From NCBI GenBank assembly GCA_023475715.1, contig JAMCVO010000663.1, positions 1-7,891 on the forward strand: a stretch of DNA of 7,891 bases, written 5' to 3'. Below, one piece after another: positions 1 to 6,617 of this stretch (position 1 is the first letter of the stretch; each line of letters opens with the position of its first letter). The translations under genes and the position numbers were made by a program. The notes under the pieces were generated by a model. That model was not told the DNA's origin, searched no databases, and saw only the letters and a list, made by a program, of their open reading frames with translations. Source of the stretch: Actinomycetota bacterium. GTDB lineage: Bacteria > Actinomycetota > Humimicrobiia > Humimicrobiales > Humimicrobiaceae.

Positions 1-15
1 GTGCTATTCCGATCT
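1..15. other. Probable Illumina adapter remnant at the contig edge
   Basis: The first 15 bases, GTGCTATTCCGATCT, match the 3' end of the standard Illumina index-read adapter (GTGCTCTTCCGATCT) at 14 of 15 positions. On the minus strand this reads AGATCGGAATAGCAC, against the familiar read-through start AGATCGGAAGAGCAC. The match is flush with the window edge, as expected of an untrimmed adapter; the single mismatch could explain why a screen missed it. A chance match of this quality at the exact edge is very unlikely, but a genuine genomic sequence cannot be fully excluded. Confidence 0.8.
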
Positions 16-101
16 GCTAGATCTAATACTTGTTGAGTTTGTTCTTCACTGTAGCCCAGTTTTCGCATTGCCCACATAATAGCAATTTCCTTTTTTTCCA
101 T
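1..101 (-). CDS. 5' fragment of an unidentified gene (partial, runs off the left edge)
   Basis: An open minus-strand frame begins at ATG 99-101, directly after an in-frame TAA, and stays open to the edge (about 33 codons). It starts MEKKEIAIMWAMRKLGYSEE and continues with a glutamine-rich, helix-like stretch. A Shine-Dalgarno-like AAAGGA lies after the first ATG and about 10 nt before the ninth codon (ATG at 75-77), so translation may really start there. If bases 1-15 are adapter, the last five codons (DRNST) are not genomic and the trusted sequence ends at ...VLDLA. The family is not recognised. The preceding 70 bp lies between this start and the hairpin at 172-214, so the gene probably has its own promoter; only a weak TATATA-type -10 is visible there. 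Confidence 0.45.
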   Translation of the reverse strand, partial: MEKKEIAIMWAMRKLGYSEEQTQQVLDLADRNS

Positions 102-171
102 ACCAAAAAAACATTAGAAACATTATGCTTAAATTTAGCATTAAAATCTTATATAGTTTAAGTTTTCTAAC

Positions 172-214
172 ATACAAAAGCACACTGATATCAATTATCA
201 GTGTGCTTTTGTAT
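172..214 (-). terminator. Strong intrinsic terminator after hsp20, probably bidirectional
   Basis: A perfect 19-bp inverted repeat (172-190 and 196-214) encloses a 5-nt loop. The GC-richer core (GCACACTGATA/TATCAGTGTGC) is flanked by AAAA on one side and TTTT on the other, so the RNA from either strand ends its stem in a U-run. It begins 1 bp beyond the hsp20 stop codon, which makes it the terminator of that gene on the minus strand. It also separates hsp20 from the partial gene at the left edge. Confidence 0.9.
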
Positions 215-215
215 A

Positions 216-662
216 TTACTCGATCATAATGCGTTTTGAAGTGTCAACTTGTTCCTTTTTAGGCACTTTAATTGTCAATACGCCTTCTTCTAATTTTGCT
301 TGAATCCCTTCATCATTTGAATCTGCAAGCAGTATGCTTCGTGACATTTGAGCATATCTTCTCTCTCGATGAATGAATTTTTTGCTCTTGTCTTCTGAAA
401 CTTCCTCTTTCTTAACAGAAAGATTGAGTCTTCCTTCATTCAATGTAATTTCTACATCTTCTTTCTTTACTCCTGGAAGTTCAGCTTCTATTATATATTC
501 TGTATCGTTGTCTTGAATGTCAATTTTAAATGTATCTGCCGCTAAACTTCTTTGGACTGGCCAACTGCCTGTAAAAAAGTCATCAAGCATGTTGGAAAAA
601 TCATCAAAACCAATGTTCATCAAATCATTTCGTTTTCTGTTGAATGGAATTAATCCTGCCAT
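216..662 (-). CDS. hsp20: Small heat shock protein, Hsp20/alpha-crystallin family
   Basis: This is a cytoplasmic ATP-independent chaperone of 148 residues that would hold unfolding proteins during heat stress. The N-terminal region MAGLIPFNRKRND with a following DDF-FSNMLDDFF-like segment is typical of clostridial Hsp18-type proteins. The alpha-crystallin domain spans about residues 44-136 and ends with the conserved A-x4-G-V-L motif (A122, G127-V128-L129). The C-terminal I-x-I anchor is I145-M-I147. The start chosen is ATG 660-662, preceded by AAAGGAGTGATTATC; a longer frame could begin at GTG 704, but that codon lies inside the CIRCE operator. Regulation is by HrcA through the perfect CIRCE at 698-724, with a sigma-A-type promoter just upstream. 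It is an obvious paralogue of the hsp20 gene at 7516, sharing more than half its residues by eye. Confidence 0.96.
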   Translation of the reverse strand: MAGLIPFNRKRNDLMNIGFDDFSNMLDDFFTGSWPVQRSLAADTFKIDIQDNDTEYIIEAELPGVKKEDVEITLNEGRLNLSVKKEEVSEDKSKKFIHRERRYAQMSRSILLADSNDEGIQAKLEEGVLTIKVPKKEQVDTSKRIMIE

Positions 663-697
663 GATAATCACTCCTTTACATTTTTTTAATTTTTTTG

Positions 698-724
698 TTA
701 GCACTCTCGACTAACGAGTGCTAA
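698..724 (-). promoter_or_regulatory. CIRCE operator (HrcA binding site) of the left hsp20 gene
   Basis: The site is the exact consensus TTAGCACTC-N9-GAGTGCTAA, with arms at 698-706 and 716-724. It lies between the -10 box and the ribosome binding site of hsp20, so it covers the expected transcription start and 5' leader. CIRCE is the known operator of the HrcA repressor, which is released under heat stress. Confidence 0.97.
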
Positions 725-734
725 CTTTAATTAT

Positions 735-763
735 TTTATACACCATTTATTTTTACTTGTCAA
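735..763 (-). promoter_or_regulatory. Sigma-A-type promoter of the left hsp20 gene
   Basis: On the minus strand a perfect -35 TTGACA (758-763) is followed by a 17-bp spacer and a -10 TATAAA (735-740). The expected start point falls a few bases upstream of the CIRCE. The TGA inside the -35 box is also the stop codon of the upstream iron-sulfur protein gene, so gene end and promoter share bases and there is no room for a terminator between them. Confidence 0.88.
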
Positions 764-1263
764 TATTTTTTCTCTATTTTTTTAAATTTCATAGTCAATC
801 CTTTATCAATAGCTTCCTGAATAATTTTATGGCAACATAACCCCAGCGGATTGTTTTCTTTACAATTAGAATCTTTCATAGCCCCAGTTATGGCATTCAC
901 TTCTTTTACTGTTTTTGCACCGTGTTTAATTACAGCCTCAATTACTTGTTCCTCCGTAACTTTACTACAATAGCATGCATACTTAGGATTTGCATCATTC
1001 TTAAACCAGATAGGAAATCTAACTTGATCTTTTAAGAATTTGATTCCATTATCCACGTTATAGTAGACAACATTACAATCTTCATTCATGCAAATCTTAT
1101 ATTGGTCTCCCTCAACGGCTTTGCGATAATTGTCTGTTACTAAGTGTTCTACGGTCACCTTGCTAACGGAAACCCCTTCATTACTGCAAACTGGACAATT
1201 ATCCTTAGTTTGTTCTATTTTTTGTGTATTGCACCCACAGCAACATTCATTGTCAATCTTCAT
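760..1263 (-). CDS. Cysteine-rich [2Fe-2S]/zinc-binding protein, CopZ N-terminal-like (putative metallochaperone)
   Basis: The 167-residue protein is soluble and has 13 cysteines in ordered groups: CCCGC at 7-11, CPVC at 23-26, C58/C63, CYC at 97-99, C134 and CC at 143-144. The last set (CYC, then NCKENNPLGLCC) is the BFD-like [2Fe-2S] pattern. The whole arrangement resembles the N-terminal domain of Archaeoglobus CopZ, which binds zinc and a [2Fe-2S] cluster. Unlike that protein it has no C-terminal HMA copper-binding domain, so copper delivery is not assured; a redox or metal-sensing role is possible. The start is fixed by AGGAGG 8 nt before ATG 1261-1263. It begins 20 bp after the small membrane-protein gene, with no terminator between, so it is probably co-transcribed with the germination operon. 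Family assignment is fairly sure, function is not. Confidence 0.8.
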   Translation of the reverse strand: MKIDNECCCGCNTQKIEQTKDNCPVCSNEGVSVSKVTVEHLVTDNYRKAVEGDQYKICMNEDCNVVYYNVDNGIKFLKDQVRFPIWFKNDANPKYACYCSKVTEEQVIEAVIKHGAKTVKEVNAITGAMKDSNCKENNPLGLCCHKIIQEAIDKGLTMKFKKIEKKY

Positions 1264-1283
1264 ATTCTTAACCTCCTAATTTA

Positions 1284-1463
1284 TTAATTACCCACAAAAA
1301 ATAGAGCATAACTAGATATCACAAGTGTAGCCACTATTAAAAGCAGCATGCCTAACGCACCTAACCTATTTTTAATAGACAAATTATAGTTTGTATAGCT
1401 TAGTGGGTAGACTACCATACCAATAATAAGCATCATAATAAACATGTTCATTTTTTTATTCAT
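1284..1463 (-). CDS. Small two-helix membrane protein; candidate germinant-receptor 'D' subunit
   Basis: This frame codes for 59 residues, overlapping the last 8 bp of the gerC-type gene and ending 20 bp before the iron-sulfur gene, exactly filling a gap in a tight operon. It has two hydrophobic segments (about residues 6-22, FIMMLIIGMVVYPL, and 35-56, GALGMLLLIVATLVISS), joined by a short polar loop (SYTNYNLSIKNR). Small proteins with two membrane spans, encoded next to gerA-B-C genes and called D subunits, are known in Bacillus and modulate receptor function; size, topology and position fit that class. The GTGAGGG just before ATG 1461-1463 is too close to serve it; ATG at residue 5 (1449-1451), about 12 nt from GAGGG, may be the real start. 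The role is inferred from position and topology, not from a recognised domain. Confidence 0.7.
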   Translation of the reverse strand: MNKKMNMFIMMLIIGMVVYPLSYTNYNLSIKNRLGALGMLLLIVATLVISSYALFFVGN

Positions 1464-2721
1464 CCCTCACATTGTTATCTGAAGTTTTAAGGAGCCCTCC
1501 AGTTCTCTTGATTTTGAAATCTACCTTAACCTCTACTTTTGCTTCCTTGAATTTTTCATTCCAGTTATAATTCTCCCATTCATTAATGGTCAAAAAATGC
1601 ATGACTGCCGATCTACCAAAATTAAATGCATCTATTTTTAGCGATTGACATTTGTCAATAACACTATTGATGCTGTCTTCCAGATATTCTATCATTTTAT
1701 TTTCAATTATGGTTAGCATTTTTTCATTTTCATAATTAATCTCACTTTGAACTGCTAAAATATCTCCTTCCGTTTTGATTTCAAGGTTTATTATTGGTCT
1801 GCCATCATCAAAATAGATTTTTACATCCGGTTTCCTTGAAAGTCTTGTATCAATAGGTATTACCCACTTAGAATCCTTAGGATCTTGAATTGTGAATATA
1901 CCTTTTTTGAATTCTCCTCTAATTAACATCATCATTCTTGTTTCATGACCATTCAGTTTACCAACCATTCTATCTTTATCAAACAAGGCACTTCCAAGCA
2001 ATTCGATAGAATTTCCACCCTTCCTTGGCGTGTCTCCGGCAAAATATTGCCCTGTGTTGTTAAATTCCATATTAAACGGTTTCCCATCTTCTTTAAACTC
2101 TCCTTTATTGTACACACTCCCTAAAGGTAGAACAGGCTGTCTATAAGTTGACTTAATTCCATCATAAAAATCATTCATTGATATTTTAGGAAAAAAACCC
2201 GTATTTTCTCCTTGCTTCAATAAAGATGTAACTGTCCATGAAAGGCTACCTCCAGTATATGTTTCTGTCTTTTCAACAAATTCTTCAGCGCTTCCCTGTA
2301 CAACTATAACGTTTAAGGTTCTTCTTATTTCTTTAAAACGAATGAGTGGGGTAATATATTCCCCTACTAAACCACTTTGTGCAAGCTCTTCAGAAATCAC
2401 TAGTAATACAGCATGACTAAAGTCTAGTCTTTGGGGTATATTCGTGTTTAATAAGTTAATCCCTCCATGGAAGGATGGTGCATCAATTGTTATTATTTTG
2501 GTTTGTGTTTGCTGTGACGATTCGCTACCTTTACCTGAACTACCGCCTTCGTTTTGCATAATTGGAACTTTTACAGTAATTCTCCATTTGTCTGTGACAC
2601 CATGATCAATGCCAATGATTTGTACAAAATTAGCTGAAGTAACCTCTCTAGCATCATAACAGGAGGTCAAAGTTACCATTAGCATTATTATGTTAATAAT
2701 TAAAAGGATTTTTTTCTTCAT
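1456..2721 (-). CDS. Ger(x)C-family spore germination lipoprotein (germinant receptor C subunit)
   Basis: The 421-residue protein is the lipoprotein subunit of a GerA-type germinant receptor, anchored on the outer face of the spore inner membrane. It begins with KKK and a hydrophobic signal peptide ending in lipobox LTSC (C21 is the lipidated residue), followed by YDAREV and the family hallmark QIIGID. Other family features are the GGSLSWTVTSLLKQGENTG segment, GSALFDKDRMVGKLNGHET in the middle, and a C-terminal domain ending near NWNEKFKEAKVEVKVDFKIKRTGG. A low-complexity insert, GGSSGKGSESSQQTQ, lies at about residues 59-73. Its ATG overlaps the stop of the gerB-type gene by 4 bp (ATGA), and its GGAGGT site lies inside the last codons of that gene. 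Length is normal for the family. Confidence 0.96.
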   Translation of the reverse strand: MKKKILLIINIIMLMVTLTSCYDAREVTSANFVQIIGIDHGVTDKWRITVKVPIMQNEGGSSGKGSESSQQTQTKIITIDAPSFHGGINLLNTNIPQRLDFSHAVLLVISEELAQSGLVGEYITPLIRFKEIRRTLNVIVVQGSAEEFVEKTETYTGGSLSWTVTSLLKQGENTGFFPKISMNDFYDGIKSTYRQPVLPLGSVYNKGEFKEDGKPFNMEFNNTGQYFAGDTPRKGGNSIELLGSALFDKDRMVGKLNGHETRMMMLIRGEFKKGIFTIQDPKDSKWVIPIDTRLSRKPDVKIYFDDGRPIINLEIKTEGDILAVQSEINYENEKMLTIIENKMIEYLEDSINSVIDKCQSLKIDAFNFGRSAVMHFLTINEWENYNWNEKFKEAKVEVKVDFKIKRTGGLLKTSDNNVRDE

Positions 2722-3815
2722 TGAGTACTACCTCCATATCTCTTTGTTATCTTAGCTATCGCAAGAGTAAGCACAGGAGGTATAAAGTAAAAAGCCCAAC
2801 CATAGCTCCTAATCATATTCACCATGCCAATTGTAAGTTGAACAATGTTTTGAGGAACTAAAGCTAGAAAAATAACGATAATCCCTAAAGGTATTATTAT
2901 TGGCCTTTTGTCGTCCAGCTCAAATATATAAGCATATATGATAATCAGAACATAAAATAAAGCTGCTACAGATATAACTGTACTTATATTCCATAGGAAA
3001 AAGAATAAAGGTTCGATTCTTTGTATAAACTCTCCATATTCAATAAGCGTAGCCATCAAATAAATCGGAGCCGTAATCTCCTCTCCTGTATAATAAGGAA
3101 AAGCAAGGGTAAATGCTAGTAATGCTGTAGTTATTATAGAAGCAGAGATGATTAAACTTAAATAAGCCGCTCGTTTCGCATGCTTTAAGCCATGAAGCGA
3201 ACCAATTATCACTCCAATAATAATTATTTCACCATATGCCGAGGATCTTTGAATCCCTGAGAGCACTGTTGTATCTAATCCATATCCAAGAATGGGGAAA
3301 AGGCGATGGGGTTCATATAACTTCATGGACAATACCAACACCGAAATATACACTAATAGCAGAAAAAAAGCCATTAGCTTGGAAAACCGCGCTATTGTTT
3401 CAAGTCCCAAGTAAGCCAAAACACTTACTGCCAAAAATAATAATATTAAAAGATAGCTTGGAGGACTTTGAGGAAGGTCGTATACCTTCATTACTTCAAT
3501 AAATTCTCTGCTATTTGCAACAATAGTAATAAGAATTGATGCGAATAAAATCAACGAGAGTATTTTCCCCACTACTTTTCCATATACAATTTCATATATC
3601 TCCATTAATGTTTTGTTAGGATATATCGATAAAAGCCTTATTAATAAAACGGTAGCTAAAAATGCAACAAATGCAGATATGAGCGTCATATACCAGCCAG
3701 CTGTTCCTACTTTAGCTACGACTACAGAAGGACTGGAAAAAAACACCTTTGCTGATATAGTTATTGTTAATAAAGCTATGGTTTCATGGACTCCAAACTT
3801 ACCATCCTTTATCAT
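2718..3815 (-). CDS. GerB-family endospore germination permease (germinant receptor B subunit)
   Basis: The 365-residue integral membrane protein is of the amino-acid permease (APC) superfamily type used as the B subunit of germinant receptors; in this family the subunit carries the likely germinant-binding pocket. About ten hydrophobic helices can be read, from HETIALLTITISAKVFF near the N-terminus to FYFIPPVLTLAIAKI near the end. Family signatures include YLGLETIARFSK at about 135-146 and QRIEPLFFFLWN at about 265-276. Length matches the family. It overlaps the stop of the gerA-type gene by 4 bp (ATGA, 3812-3815), with GAGGTGAT ahead of the ATG inside the upstream coding end. This coupling suggests balanced production of the subunits. 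No defect is visible. Confidence 0.96.
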   Translation of the reverse strand: MIKDGKFGVHETIALLTITISAKVFFSSPSVVVAKVGTAGWYMTLISAFVAFLATVLLIRLLSIYPNKTLMEIYEIVYGKVVGKILSLILFASILITIVANSREFIEVMKVYDLPQSPPSYLLILLFLAVSVLAYLGLETIARFSKLMAFFLLLVYISVLVLSMKLYEPHRLFPILGYGLDTTVLSGIQRSSAYGEIIIIGVIIGSLHGLKHAKRAAYLSLIISASIITTALLAFTLAFPYYTGEEITAPIYLMATLIEYGEFIQRIEPLFFFLWNISTVISVAALFYVLIIIYAYIFELDDKRPIIIPLGIIVIFLALVPQNIVQLTIGMVNMIRSYGWAFYFIPPVLTLAIAKITKRYGGSTQ

Positions 3816-5575
3816 TCATCATCACCTCGTTGATTTTTGTCATTTCTTTTTCTGTTCGGTGTGTTGAAAGGGTCTGAGCGCATACTTTGGTTAAATAGGG
3901 GTTGACGAATGATTGAATCTGGATTAATCTTTGCGCTAGGTGCAACGGGTGCCAAGAAAGGCACACCAAAAGATTTCATATAACATGCCATTGATGCAAT
4001 TAGAGTAAAAGCAAGAGATATTCCATAAAAACCTGCTATTGCTCCCCCAATAACAAAGATAAACCGTATTATACGAACTGCTAAAGCCATAGAATAATTA
4101 GGCATGGTGAAACTACCCAAGCCTGTTAAAGCAATTATTACAATTAGAATTGGACTAACAAGCCCCGCTTGTACTGCTACCTGCCCTAAAATCAAAGCAC
4201 CAACAATACCTAATGTCTGACCAATCACACCAGGTATTCGAACACCACCTTCACGGACCAATTCAAAGGCAATTTCCATTAGCAGAAGTTCAACAATTGT
4301 TGGAAAGGGAACAGCCTCCCTGGACTTTATGATTGACTCCAAGAAAGGGGTTGGAATCATTTGATGGTGATACAACACTAAGGCAACATACAGTCCCGGA
4401 ATCAGCAAGGCTGACATGACCCCAATAAATCTGATTATTCTCAAAAAGGTACCATATTGCCATCTCAGCATCGAATCTTCAGAGGAGTGAAATAATCTGT
4501 AAAAAGTCACCGGAGCAGCCATAGCAAAGGGATCGCCTTCTGTTATAATCACTACCTGTCCTTCGACTAAAAAAGATGCAGCTCTATCCGGTCTCTCAGT
4601 GGAAACAACCTGCGGAAATGGCATGAGATAATTATCTTCAATTAACTGCTCTAGCATACCATTACCAGCAATAAAGTCAGTGTCAATTTTGCTAATGCGT
4701 CGACGCACCTCTTCCACTATTTTCGGGTTAGTAATCCCTTCAATGTATAGTATTGCGCTGTTGACTTTATTTAATTTTCCAGCCGGGATAATTTCAGTGA
4801 TAAGCTTTTCATTTTTTATTATTCTTCGGAGCAAGGTAATATTCGTCCTCAAGTTCTCTGTAAATCCCTCTTGTGATCCCTTTACTACCTGTTCTGTAAT
4901 AGGCCTGTCAATGTTTCTTTTTTCAAATCCCCGCGTTTCCATCATTAGTGCTTCTGAACATTTATCGATAAACAAGACCGACAGACCATTAAGGATTTGA
5001 GGCTTGATCTTAATAAAGTCTGTAGCCTTTGTAAGCTGCGATATTGACAACACATTATCCATGATATAGTCAATTGGGCAAGTGCCAGAAAAATCATTAA
5101 AATTATCAGGGTTCATCAATTGAGGAAGTACAAATTGATTTACAGACGTTTTATCAACCATACCATCAACAAAGACCAGAAAAGCTTTTGTTTTTCTTGC
5201 CATTTTAAATTCCCTGATAATAACATCCTGATTTCTAGGCATACTAAAGATTTCTTCAATATATTTTTTATTGGAAGCTATGTCTTTGAAAACGGTAGCT
5301 GAAGACATATTTTTAGAGTGACTAGACTTATTTAGGCTACTATTCTTCTCCCTATTCCATTGTTCAACTTTAACTGGTTTTATAATTTGTGATACTTTAT
5401 TTTGATTTTTGTCTTTCTGCTCATTTTGCTTTTGGTCCTTTTCATATTCAGAGGAATCAACCTTCTCGGTCCTATCAATTTCATATTTGTCTTCCAGTAA
5501 TTCGAACCCGCCCTCATTATTCATTGGTCTAGTGTATTTAAAAAGGTTTAGTATTTTTGAGAACACATTTGGCAT
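3812..5575 (-). CDS. GerA-family spore germination protein (germinant receptor A subunit)
   Basis: The 587-residue protein is the A subunit of a GerA-type receptor, in which family members assemble into oligomers in the spore inner membrane. A hydrophilic, low-complexity N-terminal extension (about residues 27-90, rich in K, N, Q, E and S) precedes the soluble domain (about 95-350). That domain carries EGFTENLRTNITLLRR near 236-251 and TERPDRAASFLVEGQ near 326-340. The membrane half begins near residue 378 and contains the hallmark stretch PFPTIVELLLMEIAFELVRE (about 423-442), followed by GVRIPGVIGQTLGIVGALIL. The tail is basic and polar. ATG 5573-5575 follows AAAGGAAGTG at suitable spacing. 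The protein is at the long end for the family because of the N-terminal extension. It heads the A-B-C gene order. I see no convincing sigma-G (forespore) promoter just upstream. Confidence 0.96.
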   Translation of the reverse strand: MPNVFSKILNLFKYTRPMNNEGGFELLEDKYEIDRTEKVDSSEYEKDQKQNEQKDKNQNKVSQIIKPVKVEQWNREKNSSLNKSSHSKNMSSATVFKDIASNKKYIEEIFSMPRNQDVIIREFKMARKTKAFLVFVDGMVDKTSVNQFVLPQLMNPDNFNDFSGTCPIDYIMDNVLSISQLTKATDFIKIKPQILNGLSVLFIDKCSEALMMETRGFEKRNIDRPITEQVVKGSQEGFTENLRTNITLLRRIIKNEKLITEIIPAGKLNKVNSAILYIEGITNPKIVEEVRRRISKIDTDFIAGNGMLEQLIEDNYLMPFPQVVSTERPDRAASFLVEGQVVIITEGDPFAMAAPVTFYRLFHSSEDSMLRWQYGTFLRIIRFIGVMSALLIPGLYVALVLYHHQMIPTPFLESIIKSREAVPFPTIVELLLMEIAFELVREGGVRIPGVIGQTLGIVGALILGQVAVQAGLVSPILIVIIALTGLGSFTMPNYSMALAVRIIRFIFVIGGAIAGFYGISLAFTLIASMACYMKSFGVPFLAPVAPSAKINPDSIIRQPLFNQSMRSDPFNTPNRKRNDKNQRGDDE

Positions 5576-5910
5576 TATTACACTTCCTTTATTATAGATA
5601 GTTAACTTGCCTATATTTTAAAGGCTTTGAGGAATTAAGACTACAGGATATTTATAGCTATAAAATTAACTATCTATAAAACATTATGCCCTTTTTTGCC
5701 TAAATAATTCTGTTACCCAGCAGTACCATGCAATATAGATACCCACTAGCCACGACTGCATTTAATAGTATTCTACCCTGACTTAAACCTGCACCAATTA
5801 CTTTTACCCGCAGTAATAGAGAATAGACTCTCTAAACTTCATCTTTTATAGTATAATGTCCATCTCTAGTTCAACTCCAGTCTATTGATGTGCTCTTATC
5901 CTAACAAATT
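5576..5910. other. Non-coding gap between the DUF421 gene and the ger operon
   Basis: This 335-bp stretch holds no supported gene. It must contain the promoter of the gerA-type gene unless transcription comes from the CBO0543/DUF421 pair, but no clear sigma-G or sigma-A boxes were found. Near gerA it carries a 14-bp inverted repeat (5592-5605 and 5666-5679) and a 14-bp palindrome (5651-5664). Further away an 8-bp inverted repeat, AATAGACT/AGTCTATT, lies at 5822-5829 and 5879-5886. A 6-bp repeat, TCCTAA/TTAGGA, at 5899-5920 straddles the DUF421 stop but has no U-run, so it is not a convincing terminator. One minus-strand frame is open for 43 codons (5703-5831), without a usable upstream start. 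Confidence 0.7.
5592..5679. repeat. 14-bp inverted repeat with 60-bp interior, just upstream of gerA
   Basis: TTATAGATAGTTAA at 5592-5605 and its exact reverse complement TTAACTATCTATAA at 5666-5679 bracket 60 bp. The right part of the interior contains a second symmetric element, the 14-bp palindrome TTTATAGCTATAAA (5651-5664), ending 1 bp before the right arm. The left arm ends 16 bp upstream of the gerA-type start codon. It could be a pair of operator half-sites, a leader-RNA stem or the ends of a small degenerate insertion; I see no clear flanking duplication for the last. Confidence 0.75.
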
Positions 5911-6594
5911 TTATTTAGGACTTACATGTATGCCTTCACTCTCTCGCCAATCTGCGTAAAGTATACGCTTTACATTATCATATCCATTGGTAGTTAATTG
6001 GTTATCTAACCACTGTTGATCAAATCCGAGTTCATGTAAATTATCCCATAAAATTTCCCCATCTATAATTAACGATGTTGGGAGGTCTACTGGACTTTCT
6101 GGAAGATTGAGATCTTGCTTGTCTGGTTTTTGATACTTGGATTTTAATAATAAACTTATTTGCCCATTAGCTTCCAATATACCGTATTTGACTTCGCGAA
6201 CTGAAAAGACATTATTTTGACGGAGTATACTCAATACTTGATTTACATCCAATTTGTTCTTTGTAAGTAACTTTCTGTCCATAACACCATCTCGAATGAT
6301 GATGTTAGGATTGCCTAATAAGAGAGAACGTGTCGATTTATTTTTTAGAGTCATAAACTCTATTCCCAACATAAGAAACGTCCACAATCCGATGGCATAT
6401 AAAAAATGAAAAATCCCTACCTTATCTTCATAAATGGTATTTCCTAAAAAATCTCCAAGTACTAACACAAAAACTAAGTGAAACGGGGTTAACTGATAGA
6501 TGGATGTTCTGCCTGTTATGATAATGATAAAAAATAAAGTTGCAAAACCAACGATGACTTTGATCGTCAGTAAACCAATATTGACTTCTTCCAA
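5911..6594 (-). CDS. DUF421 / YetF-type membrane protein
   Basis: The 227-residue protein has three N-terminal membrane helices (about 8-27, 38-52 and 60-80), then the conserved DUF421/YetF C-terminal alpha/beta domain. The diagnostic run begins with NPNIIIRDGVMDRKLL (about 95-110) and continues through DVNQVLSILRQNNVFSVREV and KYGILEANGQISLLL. Such proteins occur in several copies in spore formers; B. subtilis YetF and the spore-membrane protein 2Duf belong here, and 2Duf affects spore heat resistance and germination. The biochemical role is unknown. The start is taken at TTG 6592-6594 because GGAGG (6603-6607) lies 8 nt ahead of it. A TTG five codons upstream (6607-6609) would place that site inside the gene. 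It follows the CBO0543 gene after 23 bp, so the two are probably one operon. Confidence 0.92.
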   Translation of the reverse strand: MEEVNIGLLTIKVIVGFATLFFIIIITGRTSIYQLTPFHLVFVLVLGDFLGNTIYEDKVGIFHFLYAIGLWTFLMLGIEFMTLKNKSTRSLLLGNPNIIIRDGVMDRKLLTKNKLDVNQVLSILRQNNVFSVREVKYGILEANGQISLLLKSKYQKPDKQDLNLPESPVDLPTSLIIDGEILWDNLHELGFDQQWLDNQLTTNGYDNVKRILYADWRESEGIHVSPK

Positions 6595-6602
6595 AGTTTT
6601 TT

Positions 6603-6607
6603 CCTCC
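6603..6607 (-). promoter_or_regulatory. Ribosome binding site that decides the DUF421 start
   Basis: A GGAGG on the minus strand lies 8 nt before TTG 6592-6594. It overlaps the first codons of any reading from the upstream TTG at 6607-6609, so it argues for the shorter, 227-residue product with a TTG start. Confidence 0.75.
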
Positions 6608-6617
6608 AATTTAAATT

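Noticed and set aside
663..704. A 14-codon N-terminal extension of the left Hsp20 from a GTG at 702-704
   Set aside because: The GTG lies inside the CIRCE operator, and a well-spaced AAAGGAG precedes the internal ATG that starts the family-typical MAGLIPFN.
5576..5720. Sigma-G promoter for the gerA-B-C operon
   Set aside because: GCATA-like and CANNNTA-like pieces occur but never as a pair with proper spacing.
5700..5831. A 43-codon open minus-strand stretch with a hydrophobic, glycine-containing reading (VIGAGLSQGRILLNAV) in the gap upstream of gerA
   Set aside because: It is bounded by an in-frame stop on both sides, has no ATG/GTG/TTG in its first half and no ribosome site, and a run of this length is not rare by chance. 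It could be a decayed gene fragment, but I do not recognise a family.
5899..5920. Hairpin TCCTAA/TTAGGA at the end of the DUF421 gene as a terminator
   Set aside because: Only 6 bp with a 10-nt loop, no U-run, and overlapping the stop codon.
6595..6609. TTG at 6607-6609 as the DUF421 start
   Set aside because: The GGAGG site would lie inside the gene; the TTG at 6592-6594 has correct 8-nt spacing.
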